A DNA stretch of 30,000 nt, taken from positions 328,530 to 358,529 of the forward strand of contig NW_008705571.1 of the NCBI RefSeq assembly GCF_000186865.1, in the 5' to 3' direction. Of this stretch, positions 1 to 9,331 are shown piece after piece. How positions within the stretch are numbered: position 1 is the first letter of the stretch; every line of letters starts with the position of its first letter. The position numbers and the translations under genes are program-made. The DNA is from Aureococcus anophagefferens. Its lineage: Eukaryota; Sar; Pelagophyceae; Pelagomonadales; Pelagomonadaceae. Under the pieces are notes generated by a model that saw only the letters and a list, made by a program, of their open reading frames with translations, was not told the DNA's origin and ran no database searches.

Positions 1-812
1 GCCGCATTCGGCGCGGCGCCCCCGGCCACCTCGGCGGCGAAGAGCGCCTTGACGCGCGCCTGGAAGCCCGCCGGCGTGAGCACGGCCGGGTCCACGGGCG
101 CCGGCGCGGGCGCGGGCGCCGCGAGCTCGAGCTGCGCGAGGCGCAGCGCTTCCGCCGCCGCGACGTTCGGCGCGGAGCCCCGGGCGACCTCGACGGCGAA
201 GAGCTCGCCGACGCGCGCGCGGAGCCGCGCCGCGTCGTCCGCCGGCGGCGGCGGCGCCTTCTCCTCCTCCATGGGCGCCCCGCCGCGCGACAGCTCCAGC
301 GCGCGCCGCAGGTCGTCGTCGTCGTCGCCGTCCTCGGGCGCCTCCGCCTCCTTGTGCTCCTCCTCCATGGGCGCCCCCCCGCGCGACAGCTCCAGGGCGC
401 GCCGCAGGTCGTCGTCGTCGACGTCCATCGCGTCGTCCTCGGCCACGGGCTCGGCGGCGTCGTCCTTCTCCTCCTCGGCCGCCGCGCGCTTCGCCGCGAC
501 CTCGGCGTCGGCCATCGCGAGGCGCGCGTCGACGAGCGCGAGCCCGTCGCCGACGAGCGCGGCCGCAGCCTCGGGTAGGACCTTCAGTTCGCCCTCGTCG
601 ACGAATCCGAGCACGGCCAACACGTCCTCGGAGCCGACGAAGCGTTCGCGGAACAGGGCCGACGACGTCTTGAGTCGCCGGTACTTCGCCTCCGTCGGGT
701 GGCTCTGCACCTTGGCCAGCATCTTCCGCACGTGCTCGACGGTCGACGTGTCCGCCGCGAGGAGAGCGGCGGATATGCGCTCCGACGAGCTCACTGTAGC
801 GGCCGAGCCCAT
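1..812 (-). CDS. PUB-domain protein with two ubiquitin-interacting motifs (3' end off window)
   Basis: The reverse strand is open from an ATG at 812 to the window edge, giving about 270 residues with no stop, so the C-terminus is missing. Residues ~22-78 fit a PUB domain (HPTEAKYRRLK, then SSALFRERF and VLAVLGFVDEG); this fold in PNGase and UBXN6 binds the C-terminal tail of Cdc48/p97. Two UIMs follow (DDDLRRALELSRGG, at ~134-148 and ~166-180). Each has an acidic run, a central Ala and a downstream Ser, as needed to bind ubiquitin. A further module, seen as LFAVEVARGSAPN and LFAAEVAGGAAPN, occurs twice near the visible end. The domain set suggests an adaptor linking ubiquitylated clients to Cdc48. 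The family call is from motif reading; the exact orthologue is not recognised. Confidence 0.8.
   Translation of the reverse strand, partial: MGSAATVSSSERISAALLAADTSTVEHVRKMLAKVQSHPTEAKYRRLKTSSALFRERFVGSEDVLAVLGFVDEGELKVLPEAAAALVGDGLALVDARLAMADAEVAAKRAAAEEEKDDAAEPVAEDDAMDVDDDDLRRALELSRGGAPMEEEHKEAEAPEDGDDDDDLRRALELSRGGAPMEEEKAPPPPADDAARLRARVGELFAVEVARGSAPNVAAAEALRLAQLELAAPAPAPAPVDPAVLTPAGFQARVKALFAAEVAGGAAPNA
261..422 (-). repeat. Duplicated UIM coding segment, two copies 96 bp apart
   Basis: Copies at about 261-326 and 357-422 are nearly identical at the DNA level. Each encodes an acidic stretch, the UIM core DLRRALELSRGG and a trailing APMEEE. Their near identity points to a recent in-frame duplication inside the PUB-UIM gene. 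Confidence 0.8.
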
Positions 813-1020
813 CGTGCGGCGCCGCTTCGTGGGTGGCGTGGTGGTATACTTTGTCTGTCGCGACCTCCGCAGCGGCGCAGGAACCAAGGACCTCCGTCGG
901 TCGCGTGTGTACAACGAACGCTCGTGGTGTAGTGCTGAGCCAGGACCAATCTCTCAGCGGCGCCGCGAATGTTGGCCTGCATGATGAATTTCAACACCGC
1001 CCGAGCCAGCCCGGGGCAGG
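813..1020. promoter_or_regulatory. Divergent promoter between PUB-UIM and JmjC-like genes
   Basis: These 208 bases separate two start codons facing away from each other, so both promoters must lie here or overlap the genes. The segment contains an AT-richer patch around 838-855 (tggtatactttgtctg). I see no clear TATA box or other known element. The assignment rests on position only. Confidence 0.4.
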
Positions 1021-2310
1021 ATGGCCGCCATCGAGGCCACTACGCCAACGGAGGCCGCAATGTTGCGCGTCGACGCGCGCGCCGCCCGCGCGACCGCCGA
1101 CGAGGCCATGCTGGCACTGGACCGGCGCGCGGGCCGCGCCGCCGTCGAGATCGCTTCGTTATTCGATCTCGCCGGCGACGCAGCCCGGTTCGCGCGGCCG
1201 GGGAACCGCGGCGTCTACGTCGTGGATCTAGACATGCGCGGACGGGCCAACGCGCGCTTCGCGGCCGCGGACGAGGAGGCGACGAGCCCGACGGAGGGCG
1301 GCGGTCCGCTCGCGCTGCCCGTGGCGGGCTACTGCGCCGCGCGCGGCGTCGACGCCGCGCGCTTCGCGGGCACGCTGCGGCGCGTCGCGTCCATCGCCGC
1401 GCAGCGCTGCTGCCGCACGGCGGAAGCGCGGCGCGCCGCGGCGACGATGGCCATGGCGCCCGAGACGCCCCTCGCGGCCCTGAAGTGCTTCGCGCAGTTC
1501 GCGAGCCGGGGCATCGCGCCGAAGCACTGGAACCCGCCCGTGCCCGCCGCCGTCGCGGCGCTGCCGGCGACGGGCGACGGCTTCGGCGACTTCGTCAAGC
1601 GCCACGAGCCGTGCGTCGTCAAGGGCTGGGGGCTCGAGGGCCCCTACGCGGCCCTTCTGGAAAAGTTCGGCGACGACGCCTACCTCAAGGAGCGCTGCGG
1701 GTCCCGCGAGGTGCCGACGCGGGGCTCGTGGATCGACGTGCTCAGCGGCGAGCGCGTCTTCGCGTCCGCGGCCAACGGCTCCGCGACGCTCGCGGAGGTC
1801 CTGGACCAGCGGCGGACGGAGCGCGTGCCGACGCGCTACGCGGCGAAGATCGACCTGGCCAGGACGCTCCCCGAGCTCGCGGCGGACCTCGCGGCCGCGG
1901 AGGCGCGGTCGCCGCGCGCGGCGTTTGGCCACTGGTTCGGCGACGCGCAGCCCGTCCACGCCTACGTGGCGCCCGGCGGCGCGGCGACGGCGACGCACGT
2001 CGACCCCGCGGAGCAGCTCCTGCTCGTCGTCGGCGGCGCCAAGGCCGTCCGGCTCTTCGCGCCGGGCGCGGCCGCGGCGCTCAAGCCGTCGAACGCGCCG
2101 CTCTTCTCCGTCGCCGCGCTCGCGACCGTCGGGCCCCACGCGCCCTTCTCGGCGGCGCCGCCCGCGCCCTTCGTCGACGTCGCGCTGGCCGCGGGCGACG
2201 TCCTCTACCTGCCCGCCTTCTGGTGGCACGCGGTCTCCAGCGACGGGCCGTCGACGATCCTCAACTTCTGGCTCGACCCCCACGAGGCGAAGCAGGGCGC
2301 GCCGGCCTAA
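1021..2310 (+). CDS. JmjC/cupin-8-type Fe(II)/2-oxoglutarate oxygenase-like protein
   Basis: This 429-residue protein has a C-terminal cupin-8/JmjC fold. The iron-binding HxD is in THVDPAEQ (H326, D328), and the distal His is in YLPAFWWHAVSS (H403), so the three metal ligands are present. Upstream, CVVKGWGLEGPY and the segment before YAAKIDL resemble the lead-in strands of JMJD7/HSPBAP1-like hydroxylases. The first ~150 residues are Ala-rich and unrecognised. Family members hydroxylate protein side chains or demethylate them; the substrate here cannot be told. The ATG at 1021 is chosen because the frame is open from there to the stop at 2308-2310. A second in-frame ATG 14 codons on (MLRVDARA) is also possible. 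No targeting sequence is visible. Confidence 0.78.
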   Translation: MAAIEATTPTEAAMLRVDARAARATADEAMLALDRRAGRAAVEIASLFDLAGDAARFARPGNRGVYVVDLDMRGRANARFAAADEEATSPTEGGGPLALPVAGYCAARGVDAARFAGTLRRVASIAAQRCCRTAEARRAAATMAMAPETPLAALKCFAQFASRGIAPKHWNPPVPAAVAALPATGDGFGDFVKRHEPCVVKGWGLEGPYAALLEKFGDDAYLKERCGSREVPTRGSWIDVLSGERVFASAANGSATLAEVLDQRRTERVPTRYAAKIDLARTLPELAADLAAAEARSPRAAFGHWFGDAQPVHAYVAPGGAATATHVDPAEQLLLVVGGAKAVRLFAPGAAAALKPSNAPLFSVAALATVGPHAPFSAAPPAPFVDVALAAGDVLYLPAFWWHAVSSDGPSTILNFWLDPHEAKQGAPA

Positions 2311-2393
2311 AATGCAGGAGCTCTTGAGCGAGGTAAAGCTGGCGTCACGTTGCATAAAATTTAATTGCCTCGGAGCTCTCGATGGTGGCCGCA

Positions 2394-2453
2394 AGGTCTC
2401 GGCTGCCCCGGCAGTGATCCGCGAGGTCTCGGCTGCCCCGGCAGTGACCCGCT
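2394..2453. repeat. Two tandem copies of a 30-bp unit upstream of the RalGAP-like gene
   Basis: The unit starting aggtctcggctgccccggca occurs at 2394-2423 and 2424-2453, with one or two differences at the 3' end. It lies 47 bp before the ATG at 2501, in the leader or promoter of the RalGAP-like gene. It follows an AT-rich patch at ~2351-2368 that could serve as a TATA-like element. Confidence 0.75.
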
Positions 2454-2500
2454 CGTCGGCCGCGCGGCCCGGCTCGCGCGCGCCGGCGCCGCCCGGCGCC

Positions 2501-5500
2501 ATGGAGACGGACCCGCGGTTGGCGCGCTTCTACAAGGACGTGACGCCCCGCAAGCGGCTGCGCACGGCCGTGGACTTCGTCCGCACCTGCGGCGACGCGG
2601 CGCACGAGTGCGAGTTCCTGACGGAGAACGCCTGGCGCATCATCGAGACGTGCTTCGAGACCGTGGAGCAGTACGAGCGCATGACGTCGGGCGAGTGGGA
2701 ACAGGACGCGCCGAAGGCGCGGCCCATCGCGTTCGCGAAACGCGTGCTCCGCGGCGAGAAGGTCATCGAGGAGCGCGACTGGTCCGACGTCTTCTTCCTC
2801 GTGCGGCGTGTCATCGAGGCGTCGGCCGCCGCGGGGGTGACTGACGAGATGGACGCGCTAGCAGCGCTCGCCGCGAGCGCGGCGCCGCGGCGCTCCGGCG
2901 ACGGCGACGAGCCCGCGGCCGACGAGCCGGCGGCCTCCGACGGCTGCGACGACGACCCGCTGCCCGCGCGCGCCACCGTCGGCGACCGGTTGCGGCGCGC
3001 GAGCGGCGGGCTCTTCTCCTTCGGGTCCAACGTGAAGAAGAAGGTGCTGAGCCTCTCGCCGTCCGCGCGGATCCTGCTCCTCTGCCGCAAGGTCCTGCAC
3101 CCGGACGCGGCGACGGCCGCGCGGCTCGAGGGCGTGCGCCTGCTCCTCCAGCTCGCCGAGGGCCTCCTCGAGCGCGCCGCCGCGAGCTGGTGCGTCGGCG
3201 GCTCCGCGGCGGAGCAGGTCCGCTGCACGGAGCTGCTCGAGGCCGCGCTCGGCGGCGAGCGCGCGGAGGCGGCCGAGTGGGCCGACGGCGAGGCGTCGGC
3301 CGCGGCCTTCGCGGGCCATCGCTGGACGGGGCAGAAGACGCCGGCGGAGACGCGGCTGGCCCTCGTCGAGGAGTTCCTCAAGTACTCGCTCGGGTCGTCG
3401 CTGCCCGCGCGCGCGGCCGACGACCGCGCGGCGCGGCGCGCGAGCGGCCAGGCGGGCCGCGGCGGCGACCGCGCGAGCTCGCTGCGCGCGGGCTACGGCG
3501 ACAGCGTCCTGAGCCCGGGCGCGTCCAAGGACGGCGAGGCGCCGGCCGCGCGCGCGGCGGCGGACGCGCGGCGCCGGCGCCGCTTCGGCCACTGGGCGGA
3601 CGTCGTCGCGGACCTGCTGCCGACGTGGCTCGGCGCCGTCGACGAAGACGACGGGCTCAAGGTCGTCCTCGCGGCCCACGGCTGGCTGCGGCAGGTGCTC
3701 GGCGACTCGCTCCTCGCGGACGCCGCGGGCTCGCGCTTCGCGGCGCTCCTGCGCGCGCCGCTCGAGGCGCTCGCGGCGGCCGCCGGCCCCGGCGACGACG
3801 CCGACGCGGGCGTCGAGGAGGACTCGGCCTTCGGCGACGCCTGCGTCGAGACCGTCGAGCTGTTCCGCACCTTCGCCGCGGACGCGCGCCGCGTGCCGGG
3901 CGGCGCGGCGCTCTCGGACGGTCAGAAGCGCGACGGCGTCCTCGCGCACGCGACCCTCGCCCTCGACGGCGCCTACGCGCCCGCCGTCGCCGCGCGCCTG
4001 GCGCCCCACGGCCGCCGGACGCTGGCCGCGCTCGCGCTGGGCCTCGCGGAGGACGCGGCCGTCGTCCTCGCCGCGCGCGACGGCGACGGCGACGGCGGCG
4101 ACGCGCGCTGGGCCGCGCTCCGCGACAAGGTCCGGCGCGTCGTCGATGTCTACGCCGGCGCGGCCGTGCACCGGCGCGGCTGCCCCCTGGCCCTCGCGGC
4201 GACGGCGCCGCTCGCGGTGCGCTGCGCGTTCTGCGTCCTGCTCGCGCGGCCGGGCCCGGAGTCGCGGGACTGGTGCGCGCGCTGGGCCGCGAACCTGGCG
4301 AGCGACGGCGCGGGCGTCGACCCGGACGCCGCGGCGCCGGACGACGACGTGGCCGTGCGCGAGACGCTGGGCGGCCACGTCTGCGCGGAGTGGCGCCGCC
4401 GCGTCGAGGCCGCGGCCGCGGAGGCGTCGGGCGCGTTGGGCGCCGGCCGCGAGGCGTCCGACGCGTTGGCGCTGGTGGACGCGGCCCTGCGGCTCCTGCC
4501 GCCGGCCTGCCTCCGCGGCGCGCCGCCGGCCGCGGCCGAGGCCGCGGCCGCGGGCGCCGCCGGCGCCGCGCGGCTCCTCGCGAGCCGCCCCAAGCCGCGG
4601 GACCCGAAGGCCGCACCCCGGACGGGGGGCGCCCTCGACCCGGCGCGCGTCGTCGGCGCCTTGGCCGCCGTCGCGCCCTGGCTCGTCGCCCTCGCGGACG
4701 ACGGCCGCGCGGGCCGCGGCGCCGCCGCGGGCGCGGCGCTCGGCGCGCTCTGCGACGGCCTCGCCGCGGGGAGCCCCTGGCCCCGGGCCGCGCGGCCCCT
4801 GCGGCGGCGCGTCATCGGCCTCGTCGTCGCCGCCGTGGGCCGCGAACTCGACCGCGGCGGCGCCGCGCGCGGCCGCGCGCCCCTGGTCGCCGTCGCGCGG
4901 CGCGGCGCGGCCCTCGCCGCGGTTTCGCGGCGCCTCGTCGCGCCCGCCGTCGCCGCGGCGGCGGCCTGCGCCCTCGACGACGCGCCGGGCGCGGCCTGGG
5001 CGCGGGGCGACGCCTGCGCGGCCCGGCCGCGTACGCGGCCGCGGCCGCGGCCGACGGGCCCGACGCGCCGGACCTCGGCGCGAAGATCGGCGGCGCCGTC
5101 GCGGCCTGCGCCCGCGACGCCGTGCGCGGCGCCGACGCCGCGCTCCTCGCCCGGGCCCTGTCGTCCGCGGCCTCCGTGGTCCGCGTCGCGCTCGCGCCCG
5201 CGGCGGCGGCGACGGACGCCGCGCAGGCGACGGCGCTGGGCCTCGCCGTGGCCATCTGCGGCGCGGGCGCCGCGGCGGCGCGCGACGACGCCGGCGGCCT
5301 GGGCGAGGTCGGCGAGGCCGCGGCCGCGCGGCGCAAGGCCTGCCGCGGCGTCGCGATCGCCGCGCTCGCGGACGCTTCGGGCTTCGCGCGCGAGCTCCTC
5401 GAGCTCGGCGCCGAGGGCGCGGCCGTCGTCGCCGTGCTGCTGCGCTGCGTCCTCGCCAACGGCGCCGCGGCCCTCGCGCGCGCCCTCGAGGACCTGCCGG

Positions 5501-7857
5501 GCGACGCGCCGGGCGGCCTGGAGTTCGAGCGCGGGTCGTCGTCCGCGAGCCGGCCGCGCGACGCGAGCCGCGCGGGGCTGGGCAAGTGCGACGACTGCGC
5601 CGCCGCGGGCCTGCGGGCGCTGGGCGCCTGGCTGCCCCTGCGCGACGCGTCGGGCCTCTGGGAGCCCCTCGAGCGCCGCGCGGCGCTCGCGGTCCTCGAC
5701 GCGGCGCTCCTCGGCTTGGGCGGCCGCGCGGCGCGCGCGCGGCTGCCCCTCAACGACTTCGCGCTCCACGGCGCGTTGGACGAGGCAAGGCGCAACGCCG
5801 AGGACGGCGGCCCGGACGCCGAGGCGCTCGACGCCCTCGCGGCGGCCCTCGACGACGTCCACGACGCGCGCGCGGCCGCGGCGACGCTCTGCCTCCGCGA
5901 CGAGCGCCGCGCGGCCCTCGTCGGCGCGCTCTGGGACGGCCTGCGGGCCGCCGCGGCCGAGGCCCGCGACGCCCTCGAGAGCCTCCACGCGGGGCCCCGG
6001 CCGCCGCCGCGCGCGGCCGCGGCCGCCGCGGCGCCGCGGACCGTCTGCCTCCTGGCGCAGCGCGGCGACGCGGGCGGCCCGCGCTACGTCGTCGCCCTCG
6101 CGGCGGCCCCCGGCGAGGACGACGCCGTCGCCCTGGGCCGCGCGTCGACGGCGGCGTCGCGGCGCTGGACCGCGCGGCTCGCGGCCGCGGCCGCGGCGGA
6201 GCGCGCGCGGACGCCGCCGCGGCGCGCGCCGACGCCGCCGTCCTTCGCGGCCATTTTGGACGGCGCGGCGGACCCGCCGTCGCCGCCGTCGGCGACGTCC
6301 CGCGAGGCGCGCATGGAGAAGTTCCGGCGGGCCGTGCGCATGACGATGACGAAGCCGGAGCGGACGCGGCACCTGAGCGCGGATCTGGATTTGGCGCGCG
6401 ACGCCGAGGCCGACGGCCTCATCGGCGACCTCTTCGAGGGGACCGACGGCGGCGACGGCGACGGCTCGCCCCGGGGCGACTTCCGGGACCCGCGGCCGGC
6501 CGCGACGCTCGCGCGCGAGGAGATCGATTTTCGGGCGGACCTCGCGCGCGACCGCGCGACCGCGGCGCTCGGCCGCCTCGCGTCGGCCGAGGGCCGCGCG
6601 CCGCCGGCGGGCGCGGACGCGGCGCCGGACGCGACGCTCGTCGGCCCGCCGGCCGCGGGCGCGACCTTTGCCGTCGAGTCGAACCTGGACGTGCTGGACC
6701 TCGTGCTCGGCGACGCGGGCGCGCTTTTGGCCTTCGAGCGCTTCCTCGACGGCGAGTTCGCGGCGGAGGGGCTCCGGTTCCTCGCCGCCGCGGCGCTCCA
6801 CGACGGCTCGCGGGACGACGCGGCGCGCATCGTCGCGGCCTTCGTCCGCGCGGACGCGGCGAGCCAGGTGAATTTGCCGCAGCGCATCGTCGCGGACGTG
6901 GAGCGGCGGTTGCGAGAGGACGACCTCGACGGCCTCTTCGACGACGCCGTGCACGAGTGCCGCGCGCTCGTCGCCAACGACAACCTGCAGCGCTTCCTCG
7001 ACAAGGCCGGCGCGGACCGGGGCGCGGCGCTCGCGCCGAAGCGCGTCCGCCTCGTCGAGCGGCTCCGCACGGCGCGGCAGCTCGCGCGTGCGAAGCCCGT
7101 GGGCGCGTCCCGGCCGCCGCCGCCGTCGCCGTCGGCGGCGGACCTTCGCGCCGCGGCGGCGCCGCGGCCGGAGCGGCCCGCGGCCCGCGCGCCCGCGGCC
7201 GCGCTCCTCGTGCACCACTTGGGCCTCGTCGCGCCCGCGCTCGACAACGACGGCGCCGTCGCGCTGGCCGCGGACGTCGCGCACGTCGCCGTCGCGCCCG
7301 AGGGCCTCGCCGCGGCGCGCGCCGTGGAAGCGGCGGCCGCGCGGCCGCCGCCCGTCGTCCTCCTCGACGCGCCGCCGGGCGACGCGGCGTTCGCGACGTT
7401 CCTCCGCGCGCTCGACGGCCTCGACGGCGCCGCGGCGCGCTTCGCGCTCCCCGGCGACGGCGCCGCGGCGCCGGACGCGGTGGTCCTCTGGGAGCCGCGC
7501 GCGCCCGGCGCCGCCGCGCGCGCGGGGGCCGCGGCCGACGGCGCCGGCGCGGCGACGCCGACGCTCCGCGTCCGCGACGTCGGCCGCGGCCTCTACCGCC
7601 TCGACGCCACCGGCTTCCCGCCGGCGACGGTGCCGCCGCTCGTCGACGACGTCCTCTGCGGCGCGGACGCGCTCCCGCGCGCCGTCGCGGACCTCGCGGC
7701 CGGGCTCCGCGCGCCGCGGCCGGGCGCGGGCCTCGCGCTCGGCGCGCTCGACGCGCCGCGCGAGCCGAGCGACCCGCCCGTGAGCGTCTACGCGGCCCTC
7801 GTCCAGCGCGAGGCCCCGAGGCCCGTCGCCGTCATCCCGCCCGGTAAGGCGGTTTAG
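2501..7857 (+). CDS. RalGAP-alpha-like giant protein with RGS domain; reading frame breaks near 5009-5045
   Basis: Two overlapping frames together encode about 1,785 residues. From 2501 to ~5030 the sensible frame gives a helical N-terminal region. It includes KVLHPDAATAARLEGVRLLL, which resembles the segment around REGVRLFLLWLQAL of RalGAP-alpha. From ~5020 to 7857 the frame is shifted by one (-1). It contains an RGS domain at ~6680-7010 (FERFLDGEFAAEGLRF, ASQVNLPQRI, LFDDAVHECRALV, LQRFLD) and then a divergent Rap/RalGAP domain at ~7200-7790. That domain shows VAHVAVAPEG, FATFLRALDG, VVLWEP, GRGLYRLDA and PPLVDDVLCGADALP, matching the order of conserved strands in this fold. No Asn is seen at the position of the catalytic thumb. 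I find no GT-AG intron of the right phase at the break, so a base-calling error, a real frameshift or a non-canonical intron remain possible. The ATG at 2501 is the first in the coherent frame just before recognisable sequence. RGS is well supported; the RalGAP call is moderate. Confidence 0.7.
6664..7020 (+). other. RGS domain within the RalGAP-like gene
   Basis: This segment encodes the nine-helix RGS signature: an SNLDVLDLVL start, FERFLDGEFAAEGLRF, the VNLPQRI stretch after a variable loop, then LFDDAVHECR and LQRFLDKAG. RGS domains accelerate GTP hydrolysis by G-alpha subunits. The usual aromatic in the E-x-L-x-F-W position is replaced (LRFLAAA), so activity cannot be assumed. Confidence 0.75.
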
Positions 7858-9331
7858 GGGTTTTAGCGTGTGGCCCGGTCGCTCACGCGGCGACCGCGTC
7901 CGTTCGGGGTGTTCAATTAAAATAAAAAATGGGCCGCCCAAAATAAGCGTCCTTGGTGTCCTTCGCATCCTCTCGGGATGGGCTTGGGTCGTGGTCGTAG
8001 TTCGCACCACGCTCGGGCACCCTGGGCACGCGCCCTGGGCGTAGGGACTGCGTTCCTGGGAGTGTAGGTTCTCCAGGCACGCGGACATCTGGGATCTACA
8101 GCGTACCCAGAGGGCCATAACTGGCCACTACAGCCGCGTATCGCCGTCGCCCGCACACCGCTGGACACGGTAGATCACAACCAAACCCAGGGACATCTCA
8201 AACACGGCGTTGGGCCGAAATTATTGCGTATTAAGATTTTTTTTTGCCCTCGGGGCCCAAAATAGAGCTCCCAGCGCGGCAACGCGCGTACCCGTCAGAT
8301 GCACGACGTGGAGGCCGGTCAGCCCGATCGAGGGCCGATCTCAGTGCATTAGCTCGGGGTCCGACAGCCGGGGCTACAAAATGTGGCGCATCTCGCGCGT
8401 GAAAACGTCCACCGAACTTCGTTACGAACGCGTCGAATTTAAAAATACTTCTGGTGCCAAAAACCTATAGCTAGATAGCAAGAGCGACATGGTAGTTGAC
8501 GGATCCGTCCTGCCAGAGCCAACAACAATTTTTTTTCGACCCAATACAGCCGAGATAGGGCCTCTTCGTGACGCGCGGCGTTTCGAAGACGGGAATTCGT
8601 TTTTTTAGACCAGATTTGTGTCCTCATCCGTGAACGAGTACTCTAGCTCGAGCTTTTCGGTCGACTCGGACCTCGGAACCAACTCTTCGACGTCCCACGC
8701 GCTGCTTGAGGCGATAAAATCGACTTCCGCGGCGCCGAAACGTGCCCGGAGACGGGAATTCGTTTTTTTAGACCAGTTTTGGGCCCTCGCCCGTGAATGA
8801 TTGGCTCTGTATCTCGGGGAATCCGGTCGATTCGGACCTCGAGACCGGCACTTTGACGTTGGTCGCGTTTCTTGAGCCGGAAAAATCGATTTCCGTAGCT
8901 CCGAAACAGGCTCCGAGCCGCGAACGCGTAATTCTAGACGAGCTCTCGGTGCTCATTCGCGAACGAGTGACTATCGAGCTCGAGGTTTCCGGTCGACTCG
9001 GATCCGGGGGCCGGCTCCTCGACATTGGTCGCGTTTCTTGAGCCGGAAAAACTGATCTTCGCCGGCCGGACGCGCGTCGACCGCGCGAACCGCGCCAGCC
9101 TGAGGCGTACGTACTCGAGGGGCCAGCAAATAACAGCGGTATGACGATCGTCATTTCGGCCTCTCAGCCCCCCGAGTCACGGTCCGTAATCACCGTTGGG
9201 CACTGGTGGCGCGGCATCGTGCATGCTGAGGCTGTCGCTGAAGCACTTGCCACAGCTCCTGCGGCTTCCCGCGCTCTCCGGCAGCCTCGACGCGCGCTCT
9301 CCCGCCGCCGAGCAACGTGCCGCGCGCAGCG
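7858..9331. other. 1.47-kb lower-GC gap without a convincing gene
   Basis: This is the longest non-coding stretch in the window and is visibly poorer in G and C than its flanks, with several runs of T (8241-8248, 8529-8536, 8601-8607, 8764-8770). Only short, uninformative open frames occur. The 3' part holds three diverged tandem repeats (listed separately). The motif rcccaaaata occurs at ~7938 and ~8259. I found no tRNA B-box, no rRNA-like sequence and no recognisable snRNA. It must contain the 3' end of the RalGAP-like transcript and the SNF2 promoter. Confidence 0.6.
8588..9070 (+). repeat. Three diverged ~163-173-bp tandem repeats with decayed coding look
   Basis: Units start at about 8588 and 8751 (both gacgggaattcgttttttta) and ~8922 (gaacgcgtaattctagac). 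Each continues with a ctcgag-rich part, then tcggacctcg or tcggatccgg, and ends in cttgagccggaaaa-like sequence. When the equivalent frame is read in each unit the peptides agree: VDSDL, FLEPEKS, REFVFLDQ or RERVILDE, VLIRERV, GRLG. Stops and a period not divisible by three break any continuous frame. This could be a pseudogene relic or a fragment of a repetitive gene. No family is recognised. Confidence 0.65.

Noticed and set aside
5031..5085. GT-AG intron at the RalGAP frame break
   Set aside because: Its length (55) is 1 mod 3, whereas the frame change needs 2 mod 3.
4150..8118. 1,322-residue open frame on the minus strand
   Set aside because: It is antisense to the RalGAP/RGS gene, extremely Arg-rich and without any domain pattern; GC-rich DNA lacks stops in shadow frames.
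7917..8168. 83-residue minus frame in the gap after the RalGAP-like gene
   Set aside because: No domain, atypical codon use and no supporting context.
8210..8470. 86-residue plus frame in the same gap
   Set aside because: No recognisable feature; lower-GC DNA with random-looking peptide.
7858..9331. tRNA, SRP or snRNA gene in the long gap
   Set aside because: No B-box (GTTCGA) and no cloverleaf or conserved core was found by eye.
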